Assembly: GCA_015767395.1 (NCBI GenBank)
Contig: JADWMI010000022.1
Span: 1-16,719, forward strand
Length of the DNA: 16,719 nucleotides
Source: Bacteroidota bacterium
Lineage (GTDB): Bacteria; Bacteroidota; Bacteroidia; Flavobacteriales; Flavobacteriaceae
Direction of reading: 5' to 3'
Made by a program: the position numbers and the translations under genes. Below, piece after piece: positions 1 through 8,347 of the stretch. The first letter of the stretch is position 1; each line of letters begins with the position of its first letter. The notes beneath the pieces are model-generated. The model saw only the letters and a list, made by a program, of their open reading frames with translations. It was not told the origin of the DNA and made no database searches.

Positions 1-243
1 TTTGAAGAAAAATTAATGCCAAACCATACAACCCTATAAACCCGAACATTACATCCTAAAAAAAATCAGAATACTTAAAAATAAAAAGACGCTAAAAGCG
101 ATTATCAAAACACACTTAAAACATACATGTTAATAAGGTATAAGTAGCCTGACAAGATTTTTTATTTTTTCTTTGATTATCAATTCAAAAACTTATTGCG
201 CAACTAATAGTTTTCTAATATCTTTGCACCTCAATAAAAAAAT
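1..243. other. Intergenic region upstream of thrS
   Basis: No convincing gene is visible here. The window begins mid-context: a plus-strand frame runs 1-39 before a TAA, and a minus-strand frame beginning with an ATG at 49 stays open to base 1 and would encode a hydrophobic start (MFGFIGLYGLALIFLQ). Either could be the edge of a neighbouring gene, but both are too short to call. A short hairpin (CGCT/AGCG, 90-100) has no neighbouring gene end to terminate. The thrS promoter occupies the last 50 bases. Confidence 0.5.
196..226 (+). promoter_or_regulatory. thrS operon promoter, Bacteroidota type
   Basis: TTG at 196-198 and TATCTTTG at 219-226 are separated by 20 bases. This matches the Bacteroidota housekeeping promoter pattern (TTG, about 19-21 bases, TAnnTTTG). 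Transcription would start near 232, giving a leader of only about 12 bases before the thrS ATG, so there is no room for a T-box or other leader control. Confidence 0.75.
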
Positions 244-2184
244 ATGATTCAAATAACTTTACCAGACGGTTCAAAGAGAGATTTTAATAGCGGAAGCACA
301 CCAATGGATGTTGCTAAGGATATAAGTGAAGGTTTTGCGAGAAATGTAATCTCAGCAAAATTCAACGACACCACCATTGAAACCACTACTCCATTAACTG
401 TGGATGGAAAGTTAACACTTTATACATTTAATGATGCTGAAGGTAAAAAAGCTTTTTGGCATTCATCTGCTCACGTCTTGGCTCAGGCTATTACTTCTTT
501 TTATCCTAAAGTAAAATTGACTATTGGTCCAGCGATTGACAATGGCTTCTACTACGATGTTGATTTAGGTGAGGATGTGATTTCGGAAAAAGATTTTAAA
601 GCTATCGAAAATAAATTCCTAGAACTTGCAAGAGGAAAGCACACTTTTAATATGCGAGAAGTTAGCAAAGCTGATGCTTTGGCTAAATACAAGGAAGAAG
701 GCAATCAATATAAAGTTGAATTGATAGAAAACTTAACTGATGGTGATATTACTTTTTGTGATCACTCTGACTTTACCGATTTATGTAGAGGAGGTCATAT
801 TCCAAATACTGGGCTTATAAAAGCTATAAAAGTTATGAGTGCTGCAGGTGCTTATTGGCGAGGTGACGAAAAGAACAACCAGTTAACACGTATTTATGGT
901 GTTTCATATCCAAAACAAAAAATGCTTACCGAGTATTTAGAATTATTGGAAGAAGCAAAAAAACGTGACCATAGAAAATTAGGAAAAGAACTTGAATTAT
1001 TTACTTTTTCAGCAAAAGTTGGACAAGGTTTACCGCTTTGGTTGCCAAAAGGCGCAGCATTGCGAGAAAGATTGGAACAATTTTTAAAGAAAGCTCAGAA
1101 AAAAGCTGGATATGAAATGGTAATGACACCACATATTGGACAAAAAGAATTGTACGTCACTTCTGGTCATTATGAAAAATATGGTGAAGATAGTTTTCAA
1201 CCAATTGGAACTCCTAAGGACGGAGAAGAGTTTTTACTAAAACCTATGAATTGTCCGCATCACTGTGAAATATACAATCACAAGCCATATTCATATAAAG
1301 AATTGCCAAAACGATTTGCTGAATTTGGTACCGTTTATAGATATGAACAAAGTGGTGAATTACATGGTTTAACCAGGGTAAGAGGATTTACACAAGATGA
1401 TGCACATATTTTTTGCACGCCTGATCAATTAAATGAAGAGTTTAAAGATGTAATTGATTTGGTATTGTATGTATTTCAATCCTTAAGTTTTGATAATTTC
1501 ACTGCACAGGTTTCATTAAGAGATCCTGACAATAAAGAAAAATATATTGGTAGTGACGAAAACTGGAAAAAAGCCGAAGATGCCATTTTAAATGCGACCA
1601 AAGAAAAAGGTTTGGATTATGTAGTAGAATATGGTGAAGCTGCATTTTACGGCCCTAAGTTAGACTTTATGGTGAAAGATGCCTTAGGCAGAAGTTGGCA
1701 GTTAGGAACCATTCAAGTAGATTATAATTTACCTGAACGTTTCGATTTAACTTACAAAGGAGCTGACAACCAATTGCACCGACCAATAATGATTCACCGA
1801 GCACCTTTTGGTTCCATGGAACGATTTATTGCAGTGTTATTAGAGCATACTGCGGGTAAATTTCCACTTTGGCTAACCCCGGAACAGGTTATTATACTGC
1901 CAATCAGTCAGAAATATCAAAAATATGCCGAAAAAGTTTTACATTTGCTAGAAAATTCCGAAATTCGCGCCCTTGTAGATGATAGAAATGAAAAAACAGG
2001 AAGGAAAATTAGAGATGCAGAATTGAATAAAATTCCTTTTATGATAATTGTTGGAGAACAAGAAGAATTAGAAGGAACGGTTTCAGTAAGAAAACAAGGA
2101 GAAGGAGATCAGGGAACATTTACAACTAATGAATTTATTTCGTTAGTACAAAAAGAAATAAAAAGTACATTAAAAACATTTTAA
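244..2184 (+). CDS. thrS: Threonine--tRNA ligase
   Basis: Class II threonyl-tRNA synthetase, which charges tRNA-Thr in the cytoplasm. The 646 residues match the usual bacterial length. In order: a TGS domain (about 1-62), the editing/second additional domain with its HxxxH motif (HSSAH, 73-77) and CRGGH (181-185), a catalytic core from about 245, and an anticodon-binding domain from about 540. Zinc ligands are visible as Cys337 in MNCPHH, His388 in DDAH, and a later His in the motif 3 region ([11 protein letters not shown]). Motif 2 is present as [17 protein letters not shown] (365-381). The ATG at 244 follows a strong promoter and begins the TGS domain correctly. It is the first gene of thrS-infC-rpmI-rplT, a conserved order; infC follows after only 22 bases. 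Nothing is truncated, and the protein should be fully active in both charging and editing of serine. Confidence 0.97.
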   Translation: MIQITLPDGSKRDFNSGSTPMDVAKDISEGFARNVISAKFNDTTIETTTPLTVDGKLTLYTFNDAEGKKAFWHSSAHVLAQAITSFYPKVKLTIGPAIDNGFYYDVDLGEDVISEKDFKAIENKFLELARGKHTFNMREVSKADALAKYKEEGNQYKVELIENLTDGDITFCDHSDFTDLCRGGHIPNTGLIKAIKVMSAAGAYWRGDEKNNQLTRIYGVSYPKQKMLTEYLELLEEAKKRDHRKLGKELELFTFSAKVGQGLPLWLPKGAALRERLEQFLKKAQKKAGYEMVMTPHIGQKELYVTSGHYEKYGEDSFQPIGTPKDGEEFLLKPMNCPHHCEIYNHKPYSYKELPKRFAEFGTVYRYEQSGELHGLTRVRGFTQDDAHIFCTPDQLNEEFKDVIDLVLYVFQSLSFDNFTAQVSLRDPDNKEKYIGSDENWKKAEDAILNATKEKGLDYVVEYGEAAFYGPKLDFMVKDALGRSWQLGTIQVDYNLPERFDLTYKGADNQLHRPIMIHRAPFGSMERFIAVLLEHTAGKFPLWLTPEQVIILPISQKYQKYAEKVLHLLENSEIRALVDDRNEKTGRKIRDAELNKIPFMIIVGEQEELEGTVSVRKQGEGDQGTFTTNEFISLVQKEIKSTLKTF

Positions 2185-2206
2185 GTTTAATTTAAATTAT
2201 ACTGTC

Positions 2207-2764
2207 ATAGCAATCCGGAAAAATTCAGGTAGAAGACCTTGGAGAATCATAAAAGAGGATCAACATCGAATTAATGAACACATTAAATTTGTTGACGAAG
2301 TACGTTTAGTAGGTGATAACATTGAAGTTGGAGTTTATTCAATTTCAAAAGCAAAATCTCTTGCTAGAGAACAAGAACTAGATTTGGTTGAAATATCACC
2401 AAAAGCAGTACCTCCTGTTTGTAAAATAATTGACTATAAAAAGTTTCTTTACGAACAAAAAAAGAGGGAAAAAATTCAAAAATCTAAGGCTACTAAAGTA
2501 GTTGTAAAAGAAATTAGATTTGGCCCACAAACAGATGAACATGATTTCGAATTCAAAAAGAAACATGCCATTAAGTTTTTACAAGACGGTGCCAAATTAA
2601 AAGCTTTTGTATTTTTCAAAGGACGATCTATTATATATAAAGATCAAGGTCATATTTTATTATTAAGATTGGCTACGGAATTAGAGGAATACGGAAAAGT
2701 AGAGCAATTACCTAAATTAGAAGGTAAACGGATGATTATGTATTTGGCTCCTAAAAAGAAATAA
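2207..2764 (+). CDS. infC: Translation initiation factor IF-3 (non-AUG start)
   Basis: IF-3 binds the 30S subunit, keeps it apart from the 50S and checks start-codon pairing. The first in-frame ATG (2384) would remove most of the N-terminal domain. The conserved protein clearly continues upstream: the frame reads [11 protein letters not shown], then [20 protein letters not shown], and [20 protein letters not shown] follows. I place the start at the ATA codon 2207-2209, where flavobacterial IF-3 proteins begin with M-A-I-R; this gives 185 residues, the normal length. No ATG, GTG or TTG lies in frame near this point. Rare start codons in infC are a known autoregulatory device, because IF-3 rejects non-AUG starts, including its own. 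The C-terminal domain ([12 protein letters not shown], then [15 protein letters not shown]) is complete. It lies 22 bases after thrS, so it is probably co-transcribed. Identity is certain; the exact start codon is inferred. Confidence 0.93.
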   Translation: MAIRKNSGRRPWRIIKEDQHRINEHIKFVDEVRLVGDNIEVGVYSISKAKSLAREQELDLVEISPKAVPPVCKIIDYKKFLYEQKKREKIQKSKATKVVVKEIRFGPQTDEHDFEFKKKHAIKFLQDGAKLKAFVFFKGRSIIYKDQGHILLLRLATELEEYGKVEQLPKLEGKRMIMYLAPKKK

Positions 2765-2787
2765 CACTTCGGCTACGCTCAGTGAGC
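2765..2787 (+). repeat. Possible interspersed-repeat remnant
   Basis: Directly after the infC stop lies CACTTCGGCTACGCTCAGTG (2765-2784), much richer in G+C than its surroundings. GCTCA-G-TGAGC (2777-2787) is a perfect odd palindrome that can form a small hairpin. From memory, similar 'CACTTCGACTACGCTCAGTG' units are scattered through many flavobacterial genomes, so this looks like a partial or decayed copy. There is no second copy in this window. Confidence 0.5.
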
Positions 2788-2854
2788 AAGAAATTGAACG
2801 CTGTTAGTTTAGAAAAAGAAAAGATATTAAGCAAGATAAAAAAGTAGAAGAAAG

Positions 2855-3052
2855 ATGCCTAAAATGAAAACCAAATCTAGTGCTAAGAAGCGTTTTAAGC
2901 TTACTGGTTCTGGAAAAATTAAAAGAAAACACGCTTTTAAAAGTCATATTTTGACTAAAAAAAGTAAGAAACGTAAATTAAAGTTAACTCATGACGGTTT
3001 AGTACATAAATCAGATAGAGCTAACATTTTACAACAGTTAACTTTAAAATAA
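2855..3052 (+). CDS. rpmI: 50S ribosomal protein L35
   Basis: L35 is a small basic protein of the large ribosomal subunit. The 65-residue length and composition fit the family. It begins [20 protein letters not shown], the typical L35 signature, followed by the basic stretch [21 protein letters not shown] and the usual end LQQLTLK region. The ATG at 2855 follows a purine-rich stretch (GTAGAAGAAAG). It sits between infC and rplT in the universal infC-rpmI-rplT order. The 90-base gap after infC carries a repeat remnant and no recognisable terminator, so read-through from the thrS promoter is expected. Confidence 0.96.
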   Translation: MPKMKTKSSAKKRFKLTGSGKIKRKHAFKSHILTKKSKKRKLKLTHDGLVHKSDRANILQQLTLK

Positions 3053-3085
3053 TAAAGTTACAGGGAATTTAATTATTAACCTTGG

Positions 3086-3127
3086 AGTAGCGCAAATACA
3101 AGAATAAATTAAATTTTATCGCCTACT
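3086..3127 (+). promoter_or_regulatory. Possible stem in the rpmI-rplT spacer
   Basis: AGTAG-C-GC (3086-3093) can pair with GCCTACT (3121-3127), with one bulged C. The paired arms are the only G+C-rich patches in an otherwise AT-rich 97-base spacer, and the stem ends 22 bases before the rplT start. L20 and L35 operons in other phyla carry leader RNAs bound by L20. A comparable role here is only a guess, as no known L20-leader motif is recognised. Confidence 0.25.
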
Positions 3128-3149
3128 ACAAAAATAACAAATTGAAATT

Positions 3150-3494
3150 ATGCCAAGATCAGTAAATTCAGTTGCTTCAAGAGCTCGAAGAAAAAAGATA
3201 TTGAAGCAAGCAAAGGGTTACTTTGGACGTAGAAAAAACGTTTACACAGTAGCAAAAAATGCGGTTGAAAAAGGAATGGTTTATTCTTATAGAGATCGTA
3301 AAAACAAAAAGAGAACTTTCCGTGCTTTATGGATTCAACGTATTAACGCTGGAGCCCGTCAGTATGGATTGTCTTACTCACAGTTTATGGGAAAAGTAAA
3401 AGCTAATAATATTGAATTGAACCGTAAAGTTCTTGCAGATTTAGCGATGAACAACCCAGAAGCTTTTAAGGCAGTTGTAGATCAAGTAAAATAG
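3150..3494 (+). CDS. rplT: 50S ribosomal protein L20
   Basis: L20 binds 23S rRNA early in large-subunit assembly and, in several bacteria, represses its own operon. The 114-residue length is standard. The sequence begins [20 protein letters not shown], continues with [22 protein letters not shown] and [20 protein letters not shown], and ends in an L20-type globular domain with [27 protein letters not shown]. All are family hallmarks. It is the last gene of the translation operon: the stop at 3492-3494 is followed 25 bases later by a clear hairpin terminator. The next gene is convergent. Confidence 0.97.
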   Translation: MPRSVNSVASRARRKKILKQAKGYFGRRKNVYTVAKNAVEKGMVYSYRDRKNKKRTFRALWIQRINAGARQYGLSYSQFMGKVKANNIELNRKVLADLAMNNPEAFKAVVDQVK

Positions 3495-3518
3495 ATTTTT
3501 AATTTCTTGCTTATATAT

Positions 3519-3547
3519 AAAAACCCAATCTTACGATTGGGTTTTTT
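3519..3547. terminator. Bidirectional intrinsic terminator
   Basis: AAAAACCCAATC (3519-3530), loop TTAC, GATTGGGTTTTT (3535-3546) is a perfect 12-bp stem. It runs into T-rich sequence on the plus strand and into the matching T run on the minus strand. It lies between the convergent rplT and DUF349 gene ends and can serve both. Confidence 0.9.
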
Positions 3548-3553
3548 ATTTTT

Positions 3554-5503
3554 TTAATAATCTAACGTTCTTAAATATTTCAATTTGGTTTTCCAAACTT
3601 CCAATTTTTCTTTGTGTCCATCAATTTGATCCATCACGTTTTTCACCAATGGATTGTCTTTCTTAATATTAGATATAAACCCAATATTGTTTTCTAATTG
3701 TTGAATTTCTCTAACCGTTTCATCAACCTTCTTTCTAACAAATAATTGTTCTGAATCCAATTTTCTATAGTCCTTTTGATCCAAATAACTCCCCACCATA
3801 TTGGTGAATTTCATCATTTCAATATCCTTCTTCTCAATTTTAGAAGCGTCTACTATTTTGTCTAACAATTTATTGAATTTCATTTCAATATGCCTCATTT
3901 CATAAGGCACTCTTCCCAGCGCTCTCCACTGCTCAACATAACCTTTAACCATATCTATGGTGATTTCTGCATCAGGGTTAGATGATTGCTCTTTAATTAT
4001 ATTTAATAATTCTTTCTTTTTATTAAAAACCTCTAGTTGCTCTTTATTTCCTTCATCCTGAACATTGTGTAATCTATCAAAATAATAATTACAAGCATCT
4101 TTAAATTCTTTCCAAAGTTTATCGGAGTATTTTCTTGGGACATGTCCAATTTTTTTCCAATCAGATTGAATCTTTTTCATTACTGCGGTTGTTGCCTCCC
4201 ATTCAGTACTCTCTTTAATAGATTCTGCTTTCTCTATTAACAGCTTTTTTTGATTCAAATTTTCTAAGTGATCCTTTTTTACATCCTTAAAAAAATTGTT
4301 TTTGGCACCGTTAAATTTACGAGTAGCTTCCTTAAATTTATCCCAAATCTTATCGCTTTTCGCCCTAGGAACTTGGCCTATACTAAAAAATTTATTTCGT
4401 AAATCCTCTATTTCCTTTATGCTTTTTTGCCAATCTATTTTAGACTTATTTTTTGAAAAATCTAAATCTTCAATTTCCTTAATTACAGCCAGTTTCTTAT
4501 CAATATTCCCTTCATATTTAGATTTTAAGTCTTTGAAAAAATCATGACGCTTATCATGTATTTTTTTTGTTGCCTCGCTAAATCTACCCCAAACCTCTTC
4601 TCTGTGCTCGCGTGAAACAGGACCAACTTCCTCTTTCCAAAGTTTATGTAAAATTTGTAACTCATTAAAAGCCGCATTCACATCTTTCAACTTATCCAAT
4701 TCTTCTGCTTTTTCAACCAGCTTAAGTTTCTCTTCTAAATTATGTTTAAAGTCTAATTCACGCAGGTCATTACTAATATGTAACAAGTCGTAAAAACGCT
4801 CAACATGATGATGATATGTTCTCCAAGTATCATTATATTTCGCTCTAGGTATTGGACCTACCGCTCTCCATTTATCTTGAACATCTTTAAACATTTTATA
4901 CATAACACCACCATCATTGGCACTGTCAATTAAATGTTTTAATTCTTCAATAATTTCAAGCTTTGTTTCTAAATTATTCTTTAGAAGGTTGTCTTGATTT
5001 GCAAAATATTCGTTTCTTTTAATTTTGTAGTCGTATAGATGACTATTATATGTTAATTTTAAAGGATTGTTGTACTGAAAATCAGCCAGCTCACCACCTT
5101 CACTTAAAAATTTCTCTTTCTCAATTTTAAGTAATTCACCAAACTTTAAATTAAAAACACTTTTAATGGTATTAACATTATTGTTGATGCTTTGAATTTG
5201 ATCTCCATGAACCAGTAAACCTAATTGATTAACTAATTCTTCTAAATTCAAACTTTCATAATCAAGCATTTCAACTGGAGAATGCACAATCGCTTCAGAA
5301 GTTTCGGCTATTTTATTCTCAATTTCCTCAACAGCTTTATTTTCCAGAAGTTTAATTTCTGGCCCAGCTTCTAACTTTTTTAAAGGCTCTTCTTTTTCTT
5401 TATTTTCAGTTTCTACACTTTCTGAATCTTGAAGTGTTGTCTTTTTCTCTTCAGAGGCTAAATTATTCTCATCAACTGGTAAACTATTGTCTTGATCTAA
5501 CAT
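3554..5503 (-). CDS. DUF349 repeat protein (five repeats)
   Basis: Function unknown. This is a 649-residue cytoplasmic protein without signal peptide or membrane segments. Residues 1-75 are acidic and low in complexity (rich in E, K, S). A conserved segment follows (DYESLNLEELVNQLGLLVHG, 81-100). Then come five DUF349 units at about 175-243, 250-325, 332-405, 410-482 and 488-555. Each has a W-(R/K)-x(3)-GP/GxVPR-like core (WRAVGPIPRAK, WKEEVGPVSRE, FFSIGQVPRAK, WKKIGHVPRKY, WRALGRVPYEM) followed by W-x-x-F/Y. The remainder (about 560-649) is helical and coiled-coil-like. The repeats probably form long charged helices that could act as a scaffold or bind a partner. It is the last gene of the minus-strand run, 108 bases after aroE, so it may also have its own promoter (TAATTTTA at 5532-5525 is a weak candidate). 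Family assignment is firm; role is not. Confidence 0.85.
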   Translation of the reverse strand: MLDQDNSLPVDENNLASEEKKTTLQDSESVETENKEKEEPLKKLEAGPEIKLLENKAVEEIENKIAETSEAIVHSPVEMLDYESLNLEELVNQLGLLVHGDQIQSINNNVNTIKSVFNLKFGELLKIEKEKFLSEGGELADFQYNNPLKLTYNSHLYDYKIKRNEYFANQDNLLKNNLETKLEIIEELKHLIDSANDGGVMYKMFKDVQDKWRAVGPIPRAKYNDTWRTYHHHVERFYDLLHISNDLRELDFKHNLEEKLKLVEKAEELDKLKDVNAAFNELQILHKLWKEEVGPVSREHREEVWGRFSEATKKIHDKRHDFFKDLKSKYEGNIDKKLAVIKEIEDLDFSKNKSKIDWQKSIKEIEDLRNKFFSIGQVPRAKSDKIWDKFKEATRKFNGAKNNFFKDVKKDHLENLNQKKLLIEKAESIKESTEWEATTAVMKKIQSDWKKIGHVPRKYSDKLWKEFKDACNYYFDRLHNVQDEGNKEQLEVFNKKKELLNIIKEQSSNPDAEITIDMVKGYVEQWRALGRVPYEMRHIEMKFNKLLDKIVDASKIEKKDIEMMKFTNMVGSYLDQKDYRKLDSEQLFVRKKVDETVREIQQLENNIGFISNIKKDNPLVKNVMDQIDGHKEKLEVWKTKLKYLRTLDY

Positions 5504-5611
5504 ATAAAAATGTTTAAGGTTCGTTAAAATTAAGGCGTAATATTATTTTATCACCTATTTATTTAAGATGTATTTTTCTTTTAAAAGTTGCGTAAAATTA
5601 AGCAATTCTTT

Positions 5612-6358
5612 TTATGAATTCCATATTTTCCAAGACTTTTCTGCTTGTAACTGAAGCATTTCAAGTCCGTTCTTTATAATTGCTCCTCTTTTTTTCCCTT
5701 CGCTTAAAAATTTAGTTTCAGCTGGGTTGTAAATTAAATCGAATAACAAATGTTTATTTGTAATAAACTGAAAAGGGATGTTAGGTGATTCATTAATATT
5801 TGGGTGTGTTCCTACTGGAGAACTATTAACAATTACAGTGTATTCTTCCATTATTTGTTCATTCAACATAGAGTATAAAAACCTGCCTTCCGACACTTTT
5901 CTGGACACAAATTTATATTCAATATTCATTTTATCAAATGCGTAAGCAATTGCTTTTGATGCACCACCTGTTCCTAAAATCAATGCTTTTTTATGATTGC
6001 TTTTCAAGAGTGGCTGAATAGCATTTTGAAATCCATAAAAATCAGTATTATAACCAACTAATTTATTATCATCTGTTATTTTAATAGTATTAACCGCACC
6101 AATATTTCTGGCGTCCTCGTCAACATCATCTAAATATCTCATAACAGATTCCTTATAAGGAATGGTAACATTTATCCCTCTAAATTCATCTTCTCGGTGA
6201 TACAACAAAAAGGGAAATTCTTCAATCTCAGGAATATCAAAATTACTGTATTTATAATCCTTCAATCCTAACTCCTGAAACTTTTCAGTAAAGTATTTTC
6301 TTGAAAACGAATAGGAAATATCCTTTCCTAACAAACCAAACTTATTTCTATTATTCAT
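5612..6358 (-). CDS. aroE: Shikimate dehydrogenase
   Basis: AroE reduces 3-dehydroshikimate to shikimate with NADPH, the fourth step of chorismate and aromatic amino acid synthesis. The 248 residues are slightly shorter than the E. coli enzyme, as is usual in this phylum. The substrate-binding serines fall in ISYSFSR (Ser17, Ser19). NVTIPYKE supplies the catalytic Lys69 and NTDFYGF the partner Asp106. The nucleotide-binding loop is GTGGAS (129-134). VNSSPVGTHPN, DLIYNPAET and IKNGLEMLQLQAEKSW complete the family signature. Arg20 stands where many orthologues have proline after the second serine. The ATG at 6358 overlaps the last 8 bases of the upstream DUF368 gene, indicating coupled translation. 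It should be a normal biosynthetic enzyme. Confidence 0.95.
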   Translation of the reverse strand: MNNRNKFGLLGKDISYSFSRKYFTEKFQELGLKDYKYSNFDIPEIEEFPFLLYHREDEFRGINVTIPYKESVMRYLDDVDEDARNIGAVNTIKITDDNKLVGYNTDFYGFQNAIQPLLKSNHKKALILGTGGASKAIAYAFDKMNIEYKFVSRKVSEGRFLYSMLNEQIMEEYTVIVNSSPVGTHPNINESPNIPFQFITNKHLLFDLIYNPAETKFLSEGKKRGAIIKNGLEMLQLQAEKSWKIWNS

Positions 6359-7373
6359 CTATGTAATTATTACGGTCTGTACCGTATTTATCAATTAATA
6401 TAACTAATCCCATTCCCACTAAAATAAATAAAATCGCAATCCAAGTTTCTTGTTGCGAAAAATTGGGGAAATACCTTTTAAAATTTTCAATAATTTTATC
6501 ACCATTAGAATCCAACAAGACAACACCATCTCTCATTTTATATATTTCCATTTTCCAAGGCCAAACAATTCCCAATGAACCTGAAATAAAACCAATAATT
6601 GCAGCGGTAACTATTTGATGCCAACGTTTTAATACATACCCTAAAATATGTGAAGTAACAACGAGTCCAAATGCCGACCCAAATGTAAATACTGCCATTA
6701 TTTTAAGGTAACGCAATCTTTCTTCATTATCAATAAAACTAAAATCTCCTGTAAAAACTTCAATAATAGTTTTATATAACATGGTTACAGAATCTACCAG
6801 TAACAACACATAGTTACCCAATAATATTAGTATAAAAGAGCCAGAGAGTCCAGGTAAGGTCATTCCTGAAACACCTATAATTCCACAAACAAAAACAAAC
6901 CATAAATTATCGTTCTCCTTTGCTGGATTCATAAAACTAATAGCAATCCCTAAAAACATTCCAATAATCAGAGAAATAATGTTTGTTCTATTCCAATCAT
7001 TAAACTCTTTAGATATATAATAAAGTGACCCTATTATCATTCCAAAAAACAAACTCCAAACGTACAATTCATAATTACGTAGAAAATAATCAATAACAAG
7101 GGAAATACTAAAATAACTAAAAATACTACCTCCCATTATTAGGATTAGAAAAGTACCATTCACATAGATGTAAAAGCTTTTAAACCTTCCGTTTGCTAAC
7201 AGCAAAAACGCTTTAGAATTTATTTTTCTGAAGGAATAAATCATTTCTTCATAAAATCCCAGCACAAAAGAAATCATACCACCAGAAACCCCAGGAACTT
7301 TATTTGCAGCACCCATTGATAACCCTTTTAAAAAAAGAAAGCACTTATCTAATAAACTACGGTCTCTCGCCAT
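6351..7373 (-). CDS. DUF368 (PopT-type) membrane protein, copy B
   Basis: Polytopic inner-membrane protein of 340 residues with about eight hydrophobic segments. The DUF368 family includes PopT proteins, reported as undecaprenyl-phosphate translocases that return the lipid carrier of cell-wall synthesis to the cytoplasmic face. The two pseudo-symmetric family motifs are present: VPGVSGG (26-32, in GAANKVPGVSGGMISF) and PGLSGSF (174-180). GFISGSLGIVWPWK (261-274) follows. It has a longer loop before the last helices (about 275-315) than copy A. In the first motif it reads AAN and GGM where copy A, and as I recall most family members, read AAD and GGT. It begins 9 bases after copy A and overlaps aroE by 8 bases. 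It probably arose by an old tandem duplication. A transport role is inferred from the family; the altered motif leaves its substrate open. Confidence 0.85.
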   Translation of the reverse strand: MARDRSLLDKCFLFLKGLSMGAANKVPGVSGGMISFVLGFYEEMIYSFRKINSKAFLLLANGRFKSFYIYVNGTFLILIMGGSIFSYFSISLVIDYFLRNYELYVWSLFFGMIIGSLYYISKEFNDWNRTNIISLIIGMFLGIAISFMNPAKENDNLWFVFVCGIIGVSGMTLPGLSGSFILILLGNYVLLLVDSVTMLYKTIIEVFTGDFSFIDNEERLRYLKIMAVFTFGSAFGLVVTSHILGYVLKRWHQIVTAAIIGFISGSLGIVWPWKMEIYKMRDGVVLLDSNGDKIIENFKRYFPNFSQQETWIAILFILVGMGLVILIDKYGTDRNNYIDE

Positions 7374-7382
7374 GTGTTAATC

Positions 7383-8312
7383 TTATTTAGCTCCTAAATT
7401 TGCGATTTTTTCTAATAATATAATTACACCAAAACCAATAACTGCTAATAAAATAGCTGAAGACAACTGTGCATCTCCCTCAAACGAAAAAGGGGAAATA
7501 CTTTGCTCATTAAAGGGTACATTTTCACCGTGTGAATTAACCCTCCAGGTCAATGTTTCTTTCCAAGGCCATATTTTATTTAATGATCCTAAAATAAAAC
7601 CTGTTAAAACAGCCAAGGTTAAATTTTTATAATGAGCGAATAACCAATTTAATACTTTTGAGAAAGACAACAAACCTATAATTGCTCCTGTAGCAAGCAT
7701 TGCTATAAGTTTTAAATCTTTTGTATGAATTGCTTCCAAAACAGGTTTATAGGCTCCCAACAACACCAATATAAACGAACCAGAAATACCTGGCAAAATC
7801 ATAGCACAAATAGCCAATGCCCCTGCTAAAAACATAAAGAAGGGCGATGAATTTTCAGAAATCAAAGGCTGTAAAGTTGTAATGTAATAAGCAATAACAG
7901 CACCAGCTACTAGCAAAATTACTGTTACCATACTCCATTTTGTAATTTGTTTTGCAATATATAACACACTTGCTAAAACCAAACCAAAAAAGAATGACCA
8001 TACCAATATTGGTTTGTTTTCTAACAACCAGGAAATTAGCTTGGCTAATGAAAGTATACTCGTAAAAATACCAATAAATAAGGCCAATAAAAAGTTTCCA
8101 TTTACAGCTTTCCAAGCAGCTTTAATCCCATCCGTTTTTAACAACTTTAAGGTTGTTAAATTAACAGCACTAATAGAGCCAAGAAGCTCTTCGTAAATAC
8201 CTGAAATAAAAGCAATTGTGCCTCCAGACACACCAGGGACAACATCTGCAGCTCCCATTGCCATTCCTTTTAAAGAAATTATAATATATTGTAATAGATT
8301 TCGTTGATGCAT
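7383..8312 (-). CDS. popT: DUF368 (PopT-type) membrane protein, copy A
   Basis: A 309-residue inner-membrane protein with about eight hydrophobic segments and the canonical DUF368 signatures: GAADVVPGVSGGTIAF (20-35), PGISGSF (174-180) and GFILGSLNKIWPWK (238-251). PopT/DUF368 proteins are reported to flip undecaprenyl phosphate back across the cytoplasmic membrane so that it can be reused for peptidoglycan and surface polysaccharides. This copy keeps the standard Asp and Thr of the first motif, so it is the better candidate for the ancestral activity; the symbol is given on family grounds. Upstream is a TPR gene (35-base gap) and downstream the diverged paralogue (9-base gap). A box TACATTTG (8341-8334) just before the start could drive the pair separately from the TPR gene. 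Confidence 0.85.
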   Translation of the reverse strand: MHQRNLLQYIIISLKGMAMGAADVVPGVSGGTIAFISGIYEELLGSISAVNLTTLKLLKTDGIKAAWKAVNGNFLLALFIGIFTSILSLAKLISWLLENKPILVWSFFFGLVLASVLYIAKQITKWSMVTVILLVAGAVIAYYITTLQPLISENSSPFFMFLAGALAICAMILPGISGSFILVLLGAYKPVLEAIHTKDLKLIAMLATGAIIGLLSFSKVLNWLFAHYKNLTLAVLTGFILGSLNKIWPWKETLTWRVNSHGENVPFNEQSISPFSFEGDAQLSSAILLAVIGFGVIILLEKIANLGAK

Positions 8313-8333
8313 ATGTCTATAAAATTAATCAGA

Positions 8334-8341
8334 CAAATGTA
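8334..8341 (-). promoter_or_regulatory. Candidate promoter box before the DUF368 pair
   Basis: TACATTTG on the minus strand fits TAnnTTTG exactly and lies 21 bases before the copy A start codon, in the short gap after the TPR stop. The upstream TTG element is missing (TTC is the nearest, at 8367-8365, with about 23 bases between), so strength is uncertain. It would allow the transporters, aroE and the DUF349 gene to be expressed without the TPR gene. Confidence 0.45.
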
Positions 8342-8347
8342 ACATTT

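Noticed and set aside
1..49. Minus-strand open frame from an ATG at 49 to the window edge, with a hydrophobic peptide.
   Set aside because: Only 16 codons are visible, which is easily open by chance, and no promoter box is found upstream on that strand. It is mentioned in the region note only.
90..100. CGCT-AAA-AGCG hairpin with a T-rich flank on the minus strand, terminator-like.
   Set aside because: The stem has four pairs and no minus-strand gene lies upstream of it to be terminated.
2384..2764. infC read from the first ATG as a 126-residue protein.
   Set aside because: It would lack most of the N-terminal domain of IF-3, which is encoded in the same frame directly upstream.
4296..4547. 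Plus-strand open frame inside the DUF349 gene.
   Set aside because: It is antisense to a strongly conserved repeat region, with no recognisable protein and no promoter. Similar antisense or shifted frames within the DUF368, pyrB, rnz, luxR-type and fabH genes were rejected for the same reason.
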